Translations under genes and position numbers: made by a program
Part shown: positions 1 through 8,275 of the stretch, one piece after another
Layout: every line of letters starts with the position of its first letter
Numbering within the stretch: position 1 is the first letter of the stretch
NCBI GenBank assembly: GCA_964644605.1
Contig: CAZXWS010000072.1
Coordinates: forward strand, 1-42,411
Reading direction: 5' to 3'
Source: CAZLAJ01 sp964644605
GTDB lineage: Bacteria; Patescibacteriota; Microgenomatia; UBA1406; GWC2-37-13
DNA length: 42,411 bases
The notes under the pieces: generated by a model
Seen by the model: only the letters and a program-made list of their open reading frames with translations
Database searches by the model: none
Told to the model about the DNA's origin: nothing

Positions 1-1
1 A

Positions 2-412
2 GAAGAGTTTACTCCGGAATACTTCAAAAGTATCGTAAACAAATCAGGGAAACCTATTAAAGTTTTATTAATGGAACAAGATAAATTAGCAGGAATTGGT
101 AATATATATGCGAATGATTCATTATGGGAAGCAAAAATCAATCCTCTCCGAAAAGCAAATACATTAACAGCAGATGAAACTAATCAGCTCTATAATGCAA
201 TTAAAAAAACAATCTCTGAAAGCTTACGCCTTAAAGGTTCGTCAGCAAAAGATGAGTTATATGTACTGCCTGACAGCTCAAAGGGTGAGTACCAAAATCA
301 TTTTAAAGTGTACCACCGAGATGGAAAGCCATGTTTGAGAGACAATACAATGATAATGCGAGTAAAACAGGCTGGTAGAGGCACATTCTATTGTCCTACG
401 TGTCAGCAATAA
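2..412 (+). CDS. mutM: Formamidopyrimidine-DNA glycosylase, C-terminal part (start outside window)
   Basis: Fpg/MutM excises oxidised purines such as 8-oxoguanine and nicks the abasic site in base excision repair. The reading frame is open from base 2, so the N-terminal catalytic proline lies outside the window. Visible are the helix-two-turn-helix stretch LAGIGNIYANDSLWEAKINP and the C-terminal zinc-finger region ending RGTFYCPTCQQ. The finger is unusual: the family pattern is C-x2-C-x16-C-x2-C, and here the second cysteine is aspartate (PCLRD, then 16 residues, then CPTC). Aspartate could still bind zinc, or the finger may be weakened. Family assignment is secure; activity cannot be judged from this part. 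Confidence 0.93.
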   Translation, partial: EEFTPEYFKSIVNKSGKPIKVLLMEQDKLAGIGNIYANDSLWEAKINPLRKANTLTADETNQLYNAIKKTISESLRLKGSSAKDELYVLPDSSKGEYQNHFKVYHRDGKPCLRDNTMIMRVKQAGRGTFYCPTCQQ

Positions 413-416
413 ACTT

Positions 417-441
417 CCCCGCAGCAAGCTGACGGGGTATT
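417..441. repeat. GC-rich hairpin after mutM (CCCCG/CGGGG)
   Basis: CCCCGCAGCAAGCTGACGGGG followed by TATTT forms a five-base GC stem directly after the mutM stop. It may end mutM transcription, but the T tract is short. A sister copy with the same CCCCGCAG...CGGGGTATT outline lies at 486-508, so this also looks like a dispersed hairpin repeat. Confidence 0.5.
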
Positions 442-485
442 TAGATGACTATTAAAAAGTTTGTTGTTGTTTTTAACTAAGGTAT

Positions 486-508
486 CCCCGCAGTTATAAA
501 CAGCGGGG
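486..508. repeat. Second CCCCGC/GCGGGG hairpin
   Basis: CCCCGC and GCGGGG pair perfectly over six bases around an 11-base loop. The flanking GGTAT and TATTCC resemble the sequence around the hairpin at 417-441, suggesting two copies of one small intergenic element. Confidence 0.5.
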
Positions 509-590
509 TATTCCCAACAATAAAAAATCTCGTAATTTTACGAATTACTAAAAGAAGTCGATACGAAATTTGTTTGACTAATCTAAAAAA

Positions 591-631
591 GCAATTCGTC
601 ATTCTGGCTTGTCCAGAATCAAACGAATTGC
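591..631. repeat. Long inverted repeat around CATTCTGG
   Basis: GCAATTCGT and ACGAATTGC form outer arms, and ATTCTGG and CCAGAAT form inner arms. The result is a long interrupted hairpin between mutM and the ABC permease. No protein is supported here; an open frame at 477-707 on the minus strand only runs through the repeats. Confidence 0.6.
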
Positions 632-644
632 ATACTATAAAAAT

Positions 645-690
645 GATTCTGGATGCGCTCAAACAAAGTTTTCGCTTACCAGAATGACGC
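645..690. repeat. CGTCATTCTGG-type intergenic repeat
   Basis: GATTCTGG and CCAGAATGACGC bracket a spacer containing GAGCG/CGC-like arms. Read on the minus strand it begins GCGTCATTCTGG. It shares the CGTCATTCTGG core with the repeat at 591-631, so both are probably members of one dispersed family. Copy number in the genome is unknown. Confidence 0.5.
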
Positions 691-743
691 GATTCTAATT
701 TCATCAATCTGTATAAATATCAAACTTACTCTGGTAACGGTTA

Positions 744-1952
744 TTATTCGTACCGAATAGCTTCGATTGGAGAAAGTTCTGCTGCTTTTTTTGCCGGAAA
801 AACCCCAAAAACAATTCCAATTCCTGAAGAAACTCCTAACGCCAACAATACAGACTCTAAATTTATATACGCAGGGAAAAAACGTTGTATAAAAAACACA
901 ATCAATCCTGCTAACAATAATCCAAGCAAACCACCGAATAATGAAAGAATTACTGATTCAATTAAAAATTGAAACAAAATATCATTACGCCTCGCACCTA
1001 ATGCTCTTCGTACCCCTATTTCTTTAATACGTTCTGTAACTGTAACATACATTATATTCATGATCCCGATTCCACCTACCACTAATGATATTGCCGCTAT
1101 CGCAATAAGCACAGTATTCAAAATAGTAAATATCGATGAAATTGCACCAAGTATCTCAGTTTGTTCAAGAACTGAAAAATCATCAGCTTTATACCGCTTG
1201 AGTAATGCTTGTGTTACTGCTAATTTAGCTTCTGACACATTGCCCTCAGAAGTTGATTTAATAATTATCGCAAGGAATTTCTTGTCGGTGTTAAAAACAT
1301 ACCCAGTTTTATAGGGCATGTAAACAAAATTATCATAATCTGGTCCCCCAAATCCTCCTCCCCCCTTTGCTTCTAAAACACCTCGTACTTTAAAACTTTG
1401 GCCATCTATTTTCAATGACCTGCCTACAGCATCGCTCGCTGTACCAAATAATTTTTCGGCTATTTTAGGTCCTATTGTCACTACTTTAGCACGTTTTTCA
1501 TTATCTGTTTTTGTGAACGCTTCCCCGTCCCCTATTTTTAAATTAAGGGCCTTAAATATATCCGCAGAAGTAGCATATAAATCACCATTCGCTGTATCTT
1601 TCCCAATTGTCACACTTACACTTTTGCTAAATACAGGAACCACTGCTTCTAATTCTTTTAATCGACGCAATGTTATAAGGTCTTTTTCATCGAAACGTAT
1701 AGTACCCAAAGAACTCGCACCGGCCTTAAAACTTCCATTTTGCAGTAATTGACCTGGTAAGACCCGCAATAAATTTGTGCCTAAACTCTCAAATTGGTCT
1801 GATATATATTTTTTTAGACCTAATCCAAATGCGACCAAAAGAATAACAGAAAGCACTCCAATGAGTATTCCTAATGAAGTAAGCACTGTTCTGCCTTTAT
1901 TTCTTGAAAAATCAAAAAGTGCCGATTTGAATATAAATATAAAGTAACTCAT
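744..1952 (-). CDS. MacB/FtsX-type ABC transporter permease
   Basis: 402-residue membrane subunit of a tripartite-like efflux transporter. An N-terminal membrane helix (about residues 17-45) is followed by a large extracytoplasmic MacB periplasmic-core-like domain. Three helices close the protein (about 275-305, 325-355, 365-390), with the family stretch GGIGIMNIMYVTVTERIKEI and the conserved GVRRALGAR. Its start overlaps the ATPase stop by four bases (ATGA), which indicates translational coupling. It is the last gene of the operon that begins at 3670. The cargo (antibiotic, peptide or lipid) cannot be read from the sequence. Length is normal for the single-polypeptide permease form. Confidence 0.93.
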   Translation of the reverse strand: MSYFIFIFKSALFDFSRNKGRTVLTSLGILIGVLSVILLVAFGLGLKKYISDQFESLGTNLLRVLPGQLLQNGSFKAGASSLGTIRFDEKDLITLRRLKELEAVVPVFSKSVSVTIGKDTANGDLYATSADIFKALNLKIGDGEAFTKTDNEKRAKVVTIGPKIAEKLFGTASDAVGRSLKIDGQSFKVRGVLEAKGGGGFGGPDYDNFVYMPYKTGYVFNTDKKFLAIIIKSTSEGNVSEAKLAVTQALLKRYKADDFSVLEQTEILGAISSIFTILNTVLIAIAAISLVVGGIGIMNIMYVTVTERIKEIGVRRALGARRNDILFQFLIESVILSLFGGLLGLLLAGLIVFFIQRFFPAYINLESVLLALGVSSGIGIVFGVFPAKKAAELSPIEAIRYE

Positions 1953-2620
1953 TTCTGTAATTCTCCGTCAACAATTTTTATCATACGCTTTGTTTTAGCT
2001 GCGATGTCTGGTTCATGCGTAACAATAACAATAGTTACTCTTTCTTCGTCATTTAACTCTTTAAGTAATTTCATAATCTCGTTGCCAGTTTTTGTATCGA
2101 GATTACCAGTAGGTTCATCCGCCAATATAAGCTCCGGCTGCATTATAAGTGAACGTGCTATAGCCACCCGCTGCTGCTGCCCTCCTGAAATTTTATTTGG
2201 ATAGGAATTTTCTTTTCCTTTTATACCAAACCTTTCAATAAGATAGAGCGCTTTATCATGAGGATTATAATCAATTTTTTTCCGTGCATAAATAGTTGGT
2301 AAAAGTATATTTTCGAGTACAGTAAGTTTATTTATTAAATTAAATTGCTGAAACACAAACCCAACAAATTCATTCCGTAGTGTTGATGTATGATCATCAT
2401 TCAATCGTGCAATATCTTGACCGTTGATAGTAAAATTGCCGCGAGAAGGTTTATCGAGTAATCCAATCAAGTGCATTAATGTTGATTTACCAGAACCGGA
2501 CGGACCGATAATGGCAGTAAATTCGCCGGAATTAATTCGTAAGGAAATATCTTTGAGTGCAATAAAAGTAATATCGTTATCTAATTGGTATTCCTTCCAT
2601 ACATGCTCCAGTTCAATCAT
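1949..2620 (-). CDS. ABC transporter ATP-binding protein (MacB/LolD type)
   Basis: 223-residue cytoplasmic ATPase that powers the neighbouring permease. All ATPase motifs are present: Walker A GPSGSGKST (39-47), signature SGGQQQR (145-151), Walker B LILADEPTGNLD (164-175) and the switch histidine in VTHEPD (H202). The length and the TGNLD form are typical of the LolD/MacB branch. It lies 12 bases after the adaptor gene and overlaps the permease by four bases, so the three genes form one transcription unit. It ends in TGA, which argues against UGA being recoded as glycine as in Gracilibacteria. Confidence 0.96.
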   Translation of the reverse strand: MIELEHVWKEYQLDNDITFIALKDISLRINSGEFTAIIGPSGSGKSTLMHLIGLLDKPSRGNFTINGQDIARLNDDHTSTLRNEFVGFVFQQFNLINKLTVLENILLPTIYARKKIDYNPHDKALYLIERFGIKGKENSYPNKISGGQQQRVAIARSLIMQPELILADEPTGNLDTKTGNEIMKLLKELNDEERVTIVIVTHEPDIAAKTKRMIKIVDGELQK

Positions 2621-2632
2621 AAGAATAAAAAA

Positions 2633-3670
2633 TCATTTTTCTACGATTTGATCACCTTCTTTGAGACCCGAAAGTACTTCTGTTGCAGAATCATATACAT
2701 CTCCAACTTTTATATATTGTTTTTCTTTATTGCCATTCACTAGTTTCCACACATATTTTTTGTCTTTTTCACTCAGAATATATGAAGCAGGAGCACTTAG
2801 TACATCCACTTTTTCAGTAAGGGGAAACGATACATCGCCAGTCATTCCTAATCGATATTGATTGCTGTATTGATTAAATGATAGTTTGACTTCATACACA
2901 GTACCTGTTTCTCCACTTTTTGGCGTATACGAAATTGTACTAATTGTACCGTAGTTCTTATTATCTGGATATGCATCAAAAACAATTTCTCCACTTTTGC
3001 CAGACTGTAATTTAATAACTTCAGTTTGGTCTGCTAAGGCAGAAAAATACAGTGTATTAGGATTAATAATCTCAAATTCAGCTTGTGCAGGGGTAATATT
3101 AACTCCCGCATAGGGCGAATTAGCTTTTACTACAATCCCATCAATGGGTGAAAAAAGATTTGCATATTCCAAGGCTAAATTCTGTATTTCTACATCAAGT
3201 ACAGCACTGTTTAGATCATTTTGCGACTTATCCCCAATGCGCAAAGTTGCTCTTCTTTGATCGTCAGTCAGCGACAATATATTTGAATCTTTGTTATCAT
3301 CCTGTTTTTGGTCGAAATCAAGCCTTGTTTTCGTATAATTCGCCAAATATTTTTGAAGCCTTTTTTGTATCTCTCGTTTATCAAGAGTGGCAATCAATTG
3401 ACCTTTTTTTACTATGTCCCCTTCTTTTACACCCACCCAAGAAAGCATGCCAGAGGACTGAAAGTGTAATGTAACATCCTGATCAGCCTGTATCTGGCCC
3501 GACAAAGAAAGAAATTCTTTTAAAGTATCTCGACGAACTGTGTATTTTTTTTCAGTTGACGTTTTAACCTGTGTTGATTTATTTTGATAATAAAAATATC
3601 CAACAAGTAGAATAAGAAGTATAAATACATACCATCTACGCCGTAGTATTGTTTTAATTTTTACTTTCAT
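2633..3670 (-). CDS. Efflux adaptor (HlyD/MFP family) of the ABC exporter
   Basis: 345-residue membrane fusion-type protein. One N-terminal membrane helix (about 13-30) anchors an extracytoplasmic part with split lipoyl-like halves (around GMLSWVGVKEGDIVKKGQLI and SPIDGIVVKANSP), separated by a short coiled-coil-like segment. A beta-barrel-like region and the C-terminal VLSGLKEGDQIV motif follow. It is the first gene of the operon with ATPase and permease. In bacteria without an outer membrane such adaptors accompany MacB-like exporters without a TolC partner; no outer membrane factor is seen here. The family call is firm, the substrate unknown. Confidence 0.92.
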   Translation of the reverse strand: MKVKIKTILRRRWYVFILLILLVGYFYYQNKSTQVKTSTEKKYTVRRDTLKEFLSLSGQIQADQDVTLHFQSSGMLSWVGVKEGDIVKKGQLIATLDKREIQKRLQKYLANYTKTRLDFDQKQDDNKDSNILSLTDDQRRATLRIGDKSQNDLNSAVLDVEIQNLALEYANLFSPIDGIVVKANSPYAGVNITPAQAEFEIINPNTLYFSALADQTEVIKLQSGKSGEIVFDAYPDNKNYGTISTISYTPKSGETGTVYEVKLSFNQYSNQYRLGMTGDVSFPLTEKVDVLSAPASYILSEKDKKYVWKLVNGNKEKQYIKVGDVYDSATEVLSGLKEGDQIVEK

Positions 3671-3681
3671 AGTACATATAA

Positions 3682-3710
3682 TTTGTACCAGAATTTTGCA
3701 ACTTTGACAA
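3682..3710 (-). promoter_or_regulatory. Promoter of the efflux operon
   Basis: On the minus strand TTGTCA (3705-3710) is followed after 17 bases by TACAAA (3682-3687), preceded by TGG as an extended -10 element. The start codon at 3670 is 11 bases beyond the -10 box, so the 5' leader would be only a few bases long and no Shine-Dalgarno site is present. Confidence 0.6.
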
Positions 3711-3725
3711 TGATACAGAAGACCC

Positions 3726-4859
3726 TCAGCTTATAAAATAGCCTTGTATAAAATATGCAAGAAGTACTATTTGGAGCAAGGCAAAAACACTTATAACTAT
3801 AACTTTAATACATTTATTCTCTATTTCTCCTAATGCTATATATGCAGAAAACGAAAGGAGAGCGTATCGAGGTATGGACGAAAAAGTTCCTGTAAACGTA
3901 GGTAAAAGAAGATTAACAAATGAAAATAAATTTAATCCTAAACGAGGGAAATAAGATTTTTGATCTTTAGTCCTGTAAATAGTCCATAAATCAAATAACA
4001 AAACACCGAATATAAAAGTAAAACTAAAAAATTCTAACTGAGATATTGTGTACTGAAAATTATAGGAACTCGTAAAGAGTATTTTGATATATCTATAAAA
4101 TACCTGCGGCAACAATATGAGGTGACTCGAGCGGTGCGCACCGAAAGCCGGTTGTGCGTTTAAAAAAAATAAAGGATCTCCTACTGTCCTCCATAAATAA
4201 ACCATATAAATAAAGAGACCAATAACAGGTGAGAGAATGACAACTAACTCTTTTACCGAAAAGACTGGTCTTTTTCCGCGAATAAAATAAAAAAGGAACG
4301 GAATAAGCAAAAAAACTCCCATTAACCGAGTTAAGGAGCATAAAACAGCCAAAATTACTGCTCGTAAAAATTTTTTACGCTGAAGATAATATAAGCTCGA
4401 AAAAAATAATACGAAAAATAAACCTTCTGTATAAATACTCCCAAAATAAAAAGCAGTAGGAAAAAAAATTACGAATAACGTTATCCAGCGGATATTTTTT
4501 ACTACCAATGCTTCTTTTAGGTATTTATTAAAAAACGACAGCCCAACAATAAATGCAATATTGCTTACAATCAAACCAGTTACCAAATAGTTTCTTGCAA
4601 AAATAGGCGATATATAATGGATTACCAACGAATATAATGGGAAAAATGCTTGTTCATACTGGTCATAACCTTTTTTGGCTATCTGTATATAGTGAATGCC
4701 ATCAAAGTTACCGAATGAGTATATAAAATACGGCAGATGATAATCTTGCAGTAATTCTTTGTAGGGAAAAAATCCGCCATATGGTACAAAGCGTGCGGAT
4801 AAAACGCTTACAAGTCCGTATACTAAACGCGATATCAAAAATATAACTCCAATAAACAC
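3726..4859 (-). CDS. PIG-V-like membrane mannosyltransferase (GT-C fold)
   Basis: 377-residue polytopic membrane protein. The extracytoplasmic loop after the first helix carries FGNFDGIHYIQIAKKGY, which matches the PIG-V/GT-C motif in which an aspartate before HY is the likely catalytic residue and the donor is a polyprenyl-phosphate sugar. About nine to ten hydrophobic helices follow. The start chosen is GTG at 4859; there is no Shine-Dalgarno site. It lies 12 bases after the gene at 4872 on the same strand, so both are probably co-transcribed and act on cell-surface glycans. Sugar and acceptor are not determined by the sequence. Confidence 0.8.
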   Translation of the reverse strand: MFIGVIFLISRLVYGLVSVLSARFVPYGGFFPYKELLQDYHLPYFIYSFGNFDGIHYIQIAKKGYDQYEQAFFPLYSLVIHYISPIFARNYLVTGLIVSNIAFIVGLSFFNKYLKEALVVKNIRWITLFVIFFPTAFYFGSIYTEGLFFVLFFSSLYYLQRKKFLRAVILAVLCSLTRLMGVFLLIPFLFYFIRGKRPVFSVKELVVILSPVIGLFIYMVYLWRTVGDPLFFLNAQPAFGAHRSSHLILLPQVFYRYIKILFTSSYNFQYTISQLEFFSFTFIFGVLLFDLWTIYRTKDQKSYFPRLGLNLFSFVNLLLPTFTGTFSSIPRYALLSFSAYIALGEIENKCIKVIVISVFALLQIVLLAYFIQGYFIS

Positions 4860-4871
4860 AGATCAATAAAA

Positions 4872-6023
4872 TTATAAATATGGTTTCCAATCAGAAATCG
4901 GCAATACATTAAAAAGCGCAAAATTCCAGGCATACAAATAAATAGCCGGTAATAACACGAGAAAAACAATTAAGAACTTTTTAGAAGTAAAATGTTTTTC
5001 AAACGCTATACACGCTAGGGGCCATAGTGGCAAGCTATAGCGTGAAATATCTCTATGTTGAACAAAAATAGTGGCTGTTAAAAAAACTAATCCAAAATAA
5101 TAAAAGCTTCTGTATTTTGACTCTTTTAAAAGTACGACAGAGGATAAGTACAGAGCAAAATAGAAAATAATATCCTCTAACCAAGCAGTACCAACCCACG
5201 TTTTTTGGTAATTAAAGGCAGCATAGGGAAAAACTAAATGGATATTATCACCAGAGTGAAAATACGCCAAAAAATCATTATACTGCACGGCGTACATAAT
5301 AAACACGACCAATAATCCAACCGGTACTAATAAGATCCCTGTCCACTGCCATTGTATTTTTTTTGTTTTCATAAATGTCTCGATAATAACTAAAATGTAG
5401 GCTATAAATAGGAGTACTCCTGGTGATTTAGTCATAACACTAAAAGCTCCAAATATTCCTGCTAGAAAATACTTCTTACATTCAAAGAAGAAAAGCGAAA
5501 GTACGATACAAAGCATAAAAAGTGATTCTGGTGCCCCAACGGAGCGTACTACCAGGAATCTAGGTAAAAACAAAAAGACGACTGTGAGTAAAAATGGATG
5601 TGAAGAAAGTGCAAACTTTCGCACAATACTGTAAAAAACAACCGCTAAGATGGCGGTAAAAAACAGGTTGACAACTATTAAGGATTTTAAGTACCCTACT
5701 ACAGAAGCCACCATTTTTACAAAAAATGGATATAAGGGGAGATGTGCTGCAAAATAAGCAGGGCTTAAAGAACTTTCCAGATGTAAATTTTTAATAAGAT
5801 CTGGATTATAAAAAGTTTTTGCCGCCACCAGATAAAAGGGTCCATCAAAATGCCTATAAATATAATCCGTTCCTGGATTTGTGATATGAAGGCCCAAAAA
5901 TTGAGTGAATTTTAAAAGAAACGGTAAATAGAATAAAACTGAAGAAAAAACAGACAGTGCTATAATTACTAGTGTAATCTGTAAATGACTGTATTTGTGT
6001 TTAGCGATATACTTACTGAACAT
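4872..6023 (-). CDS. GT-C type membrane glycosyltransferase
   Basis: 383-residue membrane protein with about ten hydrophobic helices. The first extracytoplasmic loop contains DYIYRHFDGPFYLVAAKTFY, the same acid-plus-aromatic layout as its neighbour's FDGIHY motif. This places it near the PIG-V/mannosyltransferase group that uses polyprenyl-phosphate sugars. It starts the two-gene unit running to 3726. The 40-base gap to the divergent gene at 6064 has to hold both promoters. A TATTAA box nine bases before this start and a TATTGT box nine bases before 6064 are candidates. Exact substrate unknown. Confidence 0.75.
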   Translation of the reverse strand: MFSKYIAKHKYSHLQITLVIIALSVFSSVLFYLPFLLKFTQFLGLHITNPGTDYIYRHFDGPFYLVAAKTFYNPDLIKNLHLESSLSPAYFAAHLPLYPFFVKMVASVVGYLKSLIVVNLFFTAILAVVFYSIVRKFALSSHPFLLTVVFLFLPRFLVVRSVGAPESLFMLCIVLSLFFFECKKYFLAGIFGAFSVMTKSPGVLLFIAYILVIIETFMKTKKIQWQWTGILLVPVGLLVVFIMYAVQYNDFLAYFHSGDNIHLVFPYAAFNYQKTWVGTAWLEDIIFYFALYLSSVVLLKESKYRSFYYFGLVFLTATIFVQHRDISRYSLPLWPLACIAFEKHFTSKKFLIVFLVLLPAIYLYAWNFALFNVLPISDWKPYL

Positions 6024-6063
6024 AATTGAACATTAATACTTTTGAAGATATTGTACAGTATTT

Positions 6064-7518
6064 ATGCTTAAAATAAAAAAATCATCTGCGTGGTTGTCCA
6101 TACCTTTTTTACTTTTTGCAACTTTTTTTCGTTTTTATAATATTTATGCCTTCGTAACCTTCTTGGGTGATCAAGGCAGAGATGCTATTATTCTTAAACG
6201 AATCATTACTCTCGAACACTTCCCTGCTATTGGAGCACCAAGCTCAGTAGGAGGGATATTTCTCGGTCCATTTTATTACTATTTAGTTGCTCCATTCTTA
6301 TTGTTATTCAACTTTAATCCTGTTGGCCCTGCGTTTGGAGTTGCAATGCTTTCTCTTGTAGGACTCGCTTGCGCATATTTTATTCTTAGAAAAGAAGTAT
6401 CAAACGGAACAGCACTTATCTTTTTAATTCTAGCAACCTTCTCTGCTGTATTAACTGATCTATCCCGATTCTCGTGGAATCCTAATCTGCTTCCTTTTTT
6501 CTCTTTTTTTACTCTCTATTTTTTTTACAAAACTCTCACTAAAAGCGATTATCACTGGTCATTTTTATTTGGCATGTTTTTTTCTTTCTCTGTACAACTC
6601 CACTACTTAGCATTGCTTATGGTTTTCAGCATGATCATTATCTTTTCATATTACTTGTTACAAAAAAAACTGAGTAAGAAAGATATTATTTCGGTTTTTT
6701 TATCAATTGCGTCTTTTATACTCTTTTCCTCACCACTCATATTATTTGATGTACGTCATCAGTTCCTCAACAGCAAAAATTTTATTAGTTTATTTTCACA
6801 AAAGGATGTCGTATCAAAATCATCATTTTTTTCTCGATTTTTGGAAACAAATGCTGCTTTTTATAACCATATATTCCAAATCTCTATTCACCCATATGCT
6901 GCCCTGCTGCTATCAATTAGTATTCTTGCAGCAACTATCTATATAATGCGGAAAAATAATAATGTGTTGATCATGTTTCACACTGTTAACATGTTTTTAT
7001 TTATAGCCAGTTTTAGCACATTAAATAGTTTTCGACATCCCCATTATTACGGTTCAATTTTATTAAGTTTTTTAGTTGTTGTTGCATATCTATTAGCGTT
7101 TGGAATCACTAACCGATACTGGAAATGGCTTCTACTTACCGTTGTTATCAGTGCTTACTGTTTTCTAAACTTAACACAGTATCACTTTTTGTGGACTCAG
7201 GGCTCATATCAAATTGACAGAGCTCAACGCATTGCTAATTCGATTCATACACATATTAAAGCGTCGCCCTATCAACTCGCCTCTATTCCAGATACTGAAA
7301 CAGACGGCCACATTAGATATTTCTTAGAAGTACAAGGGAAACGCCCTCTTCCTGAAGATTCTCATGAAGAACCAGTTGAACTGTTTGTATTGTGCTATAC
7401 GAAATGTGAAGTAATAGCCAATCCCCAGTGGCAAATTGCTGCTTTTAAGAATGCAAAAATTGATACAATATGGAAAATCGAAAATATTACTATTTATAAA
7501 CTTATCCATGCTCGGTAA
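6064..7518 (+). CDS. GT-C membrane glycosyltransferase (PMT/ArnT-like)
   Basis: 484 residues, many hydrophobic helices, and a soluble C-terminal tail after the last helix. The first loop has FLGDQGRDAIILKRI, the DxxRD-type motif of dolichyl/undecaprenyl-phosphate sugar transferases, followed by a GPFYYY segment lining the second helix. The gene at 8247 has the same layout (HQDQVRDLMFIKQ, then LPPLWYY), so the two are paralogues around an ALG5-like gene. The likely job is transferring a lipid-linked sugar to a surface polymer or protein. The end overlaps the next gene by about 11 bases, which suggests co-translation. Confidence 0.8.
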   Translation: MLKIKKSSAWLSIPFLLFATFFRFYNIYAFVTFLGDQGRDAIILKRIITLEHFPAIGAPSSVGGIFLGPFYYYLVAPFLLLFNFNPVGPAFGVAMLSLVGLACAYFILRKEVSNGTALIFLILATFSAVLTDLSRFSWNPNLLPFFSFFTLYFFYKTLTKSDYHWSFLFGMFFSFSVQLHYLALLMVFSMIIIFSYYLLQKKLSKKDIISVFLSIASFILFSSPLILFDVRHQFLNSKNFISLFSQKDVVSKSSFFSRFLETNAAFYNHIFQISIHPYAALLLSISILAATIYIMRKNNNVLIMFHTVNMFLFIASFSTLNSFRHPHYYGSILLSFLVVVAYLLAFGITNRYWKWLLLTVVISAYCFLNLTQYHFLWTQGSYQIDRAQRIANSIHTHIKASPYQLASIPDTETDGHIRYFLEVQGKRPLPEDSHEEPVELFVLCYTKCEVIANPQWQIAAFKNAKIDTIWKIENITIYKLIHAR

Positions 7519-8275
7519 AGATAGTATCTCTCTTATTTTTCCCTGCTATAATGAGGAAAAGAACTTCCATAAAGGTGTTCTAGATGAGATCAAAGAACTA
7601 ACAGAAAACGACAAAAGGTTTAAAGAAGTCATAATAGTTGATGATGGCTCCTCTGACAATTCACGTAATATGATTCGTGATGACTATATGCCTCGCTTTC
7701 CCAAATTAAAATTAATAGAAAATAATCATCAGGGGAAAGCATTCGCTCTTATTACTGGTATAAAAGGAGCAAGCGGACAATATGTTTTATTATCTGATAT
7801 TGATTTGGCAACTCCTTTAAGCGAAGCTGAGAAGCTCATAGATGAAGCAGATAGAGACTTTAAAATTATTATTGGCTCAAGAAGTACTCGACGTGAAGGT
7901 GCTCCTATAATACGAAAAATAATGTCAGCTGCATATATTCATATTAGAAGCCTTTTTGTAAATTTACAGGGAGTAAAAGACACTCAGTGTGGTTTTAAAC
8001 TGTATGAGAAAGAAGCTGCATTACGTATACTCGACAAACTGCAAGTATTCAAACGGAAACGCCGAAAAGTAAAAGGCTCTGTGGTTGCCGCTGGTTTTGA
8101 TTTAGAGTTTTTATTCATTGCAAGTAAACTACATTACAAAATAAAAGAAGTGCCAGTAGTTTGGCATCATGTAGATACAGAAAATGTATTGTACTTTGTA
8201 CAAGATGGTTTACGTACATTAAAAGATATCTTACTTATGAAGTACTATGATCTTACAGGAAAATATAATACATAA
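7508..8275 (+). CDS. Polyprenyl-phosphate glycosyltransferase, ALG5/DPM-like (GT2)
   Basis: 255 residues from the ATG at 7508. A longer frame from 7436 exists, but the extra residues lie inside the upstream gene and precede the family's usual N-terminus ISLIFPCYNEEKN. Motifs are DDGSSDNS (45-52), the DxD-like DIDLATP, the GSRSTRREGAP loop and DTQCGFKLYEKEA, all typical of dolichyl-phosphate beta-glucosyltransferase. There is no C-terminal membrane helix. It would make a polyprenyl-phosphate hexose in the cytoplasm, which is the donor type used by the two flanking GT-C enzymes. It overlaps both neighbours (11 and 29 bases), so the three form one operon. Confidence 0.88.
   Translation: MLGKDSISLIFPCYNEEKNFHKGVLDEIKELTENDKRFKEVIIVDDGSSDNSRNMIRDDYMPRFPKLKLIENNHQGKAFALITGIKGASGQYVLLSDIDLATPLSEAEKLIDEADRDFKIIIGSRSTRREGAPIIRKIMSAAYIHIRSLFVNLQGVKDTQCGFKLYEKEAALRILDKLQVFKRKRRKVKGSVVAAGFDLEFLFIASKLHYKIKEVPVVWHHVDTENVLYFVQDGLRTLKDILLMKYYDLTGKYNT

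Noticed and set aside
477..707. Open frame of 76 codons on the minus strand after mutM
   Set aside because: It runs through the hairpin repeats, has no promoter or ribosome site, and its product looks like translated repeat sequence.
7436..7507. Upstream ATG for the ALG5-like gene
   Set aside because: The extra 24 residues lie inside the previous gene and precede the normal GT2 start.
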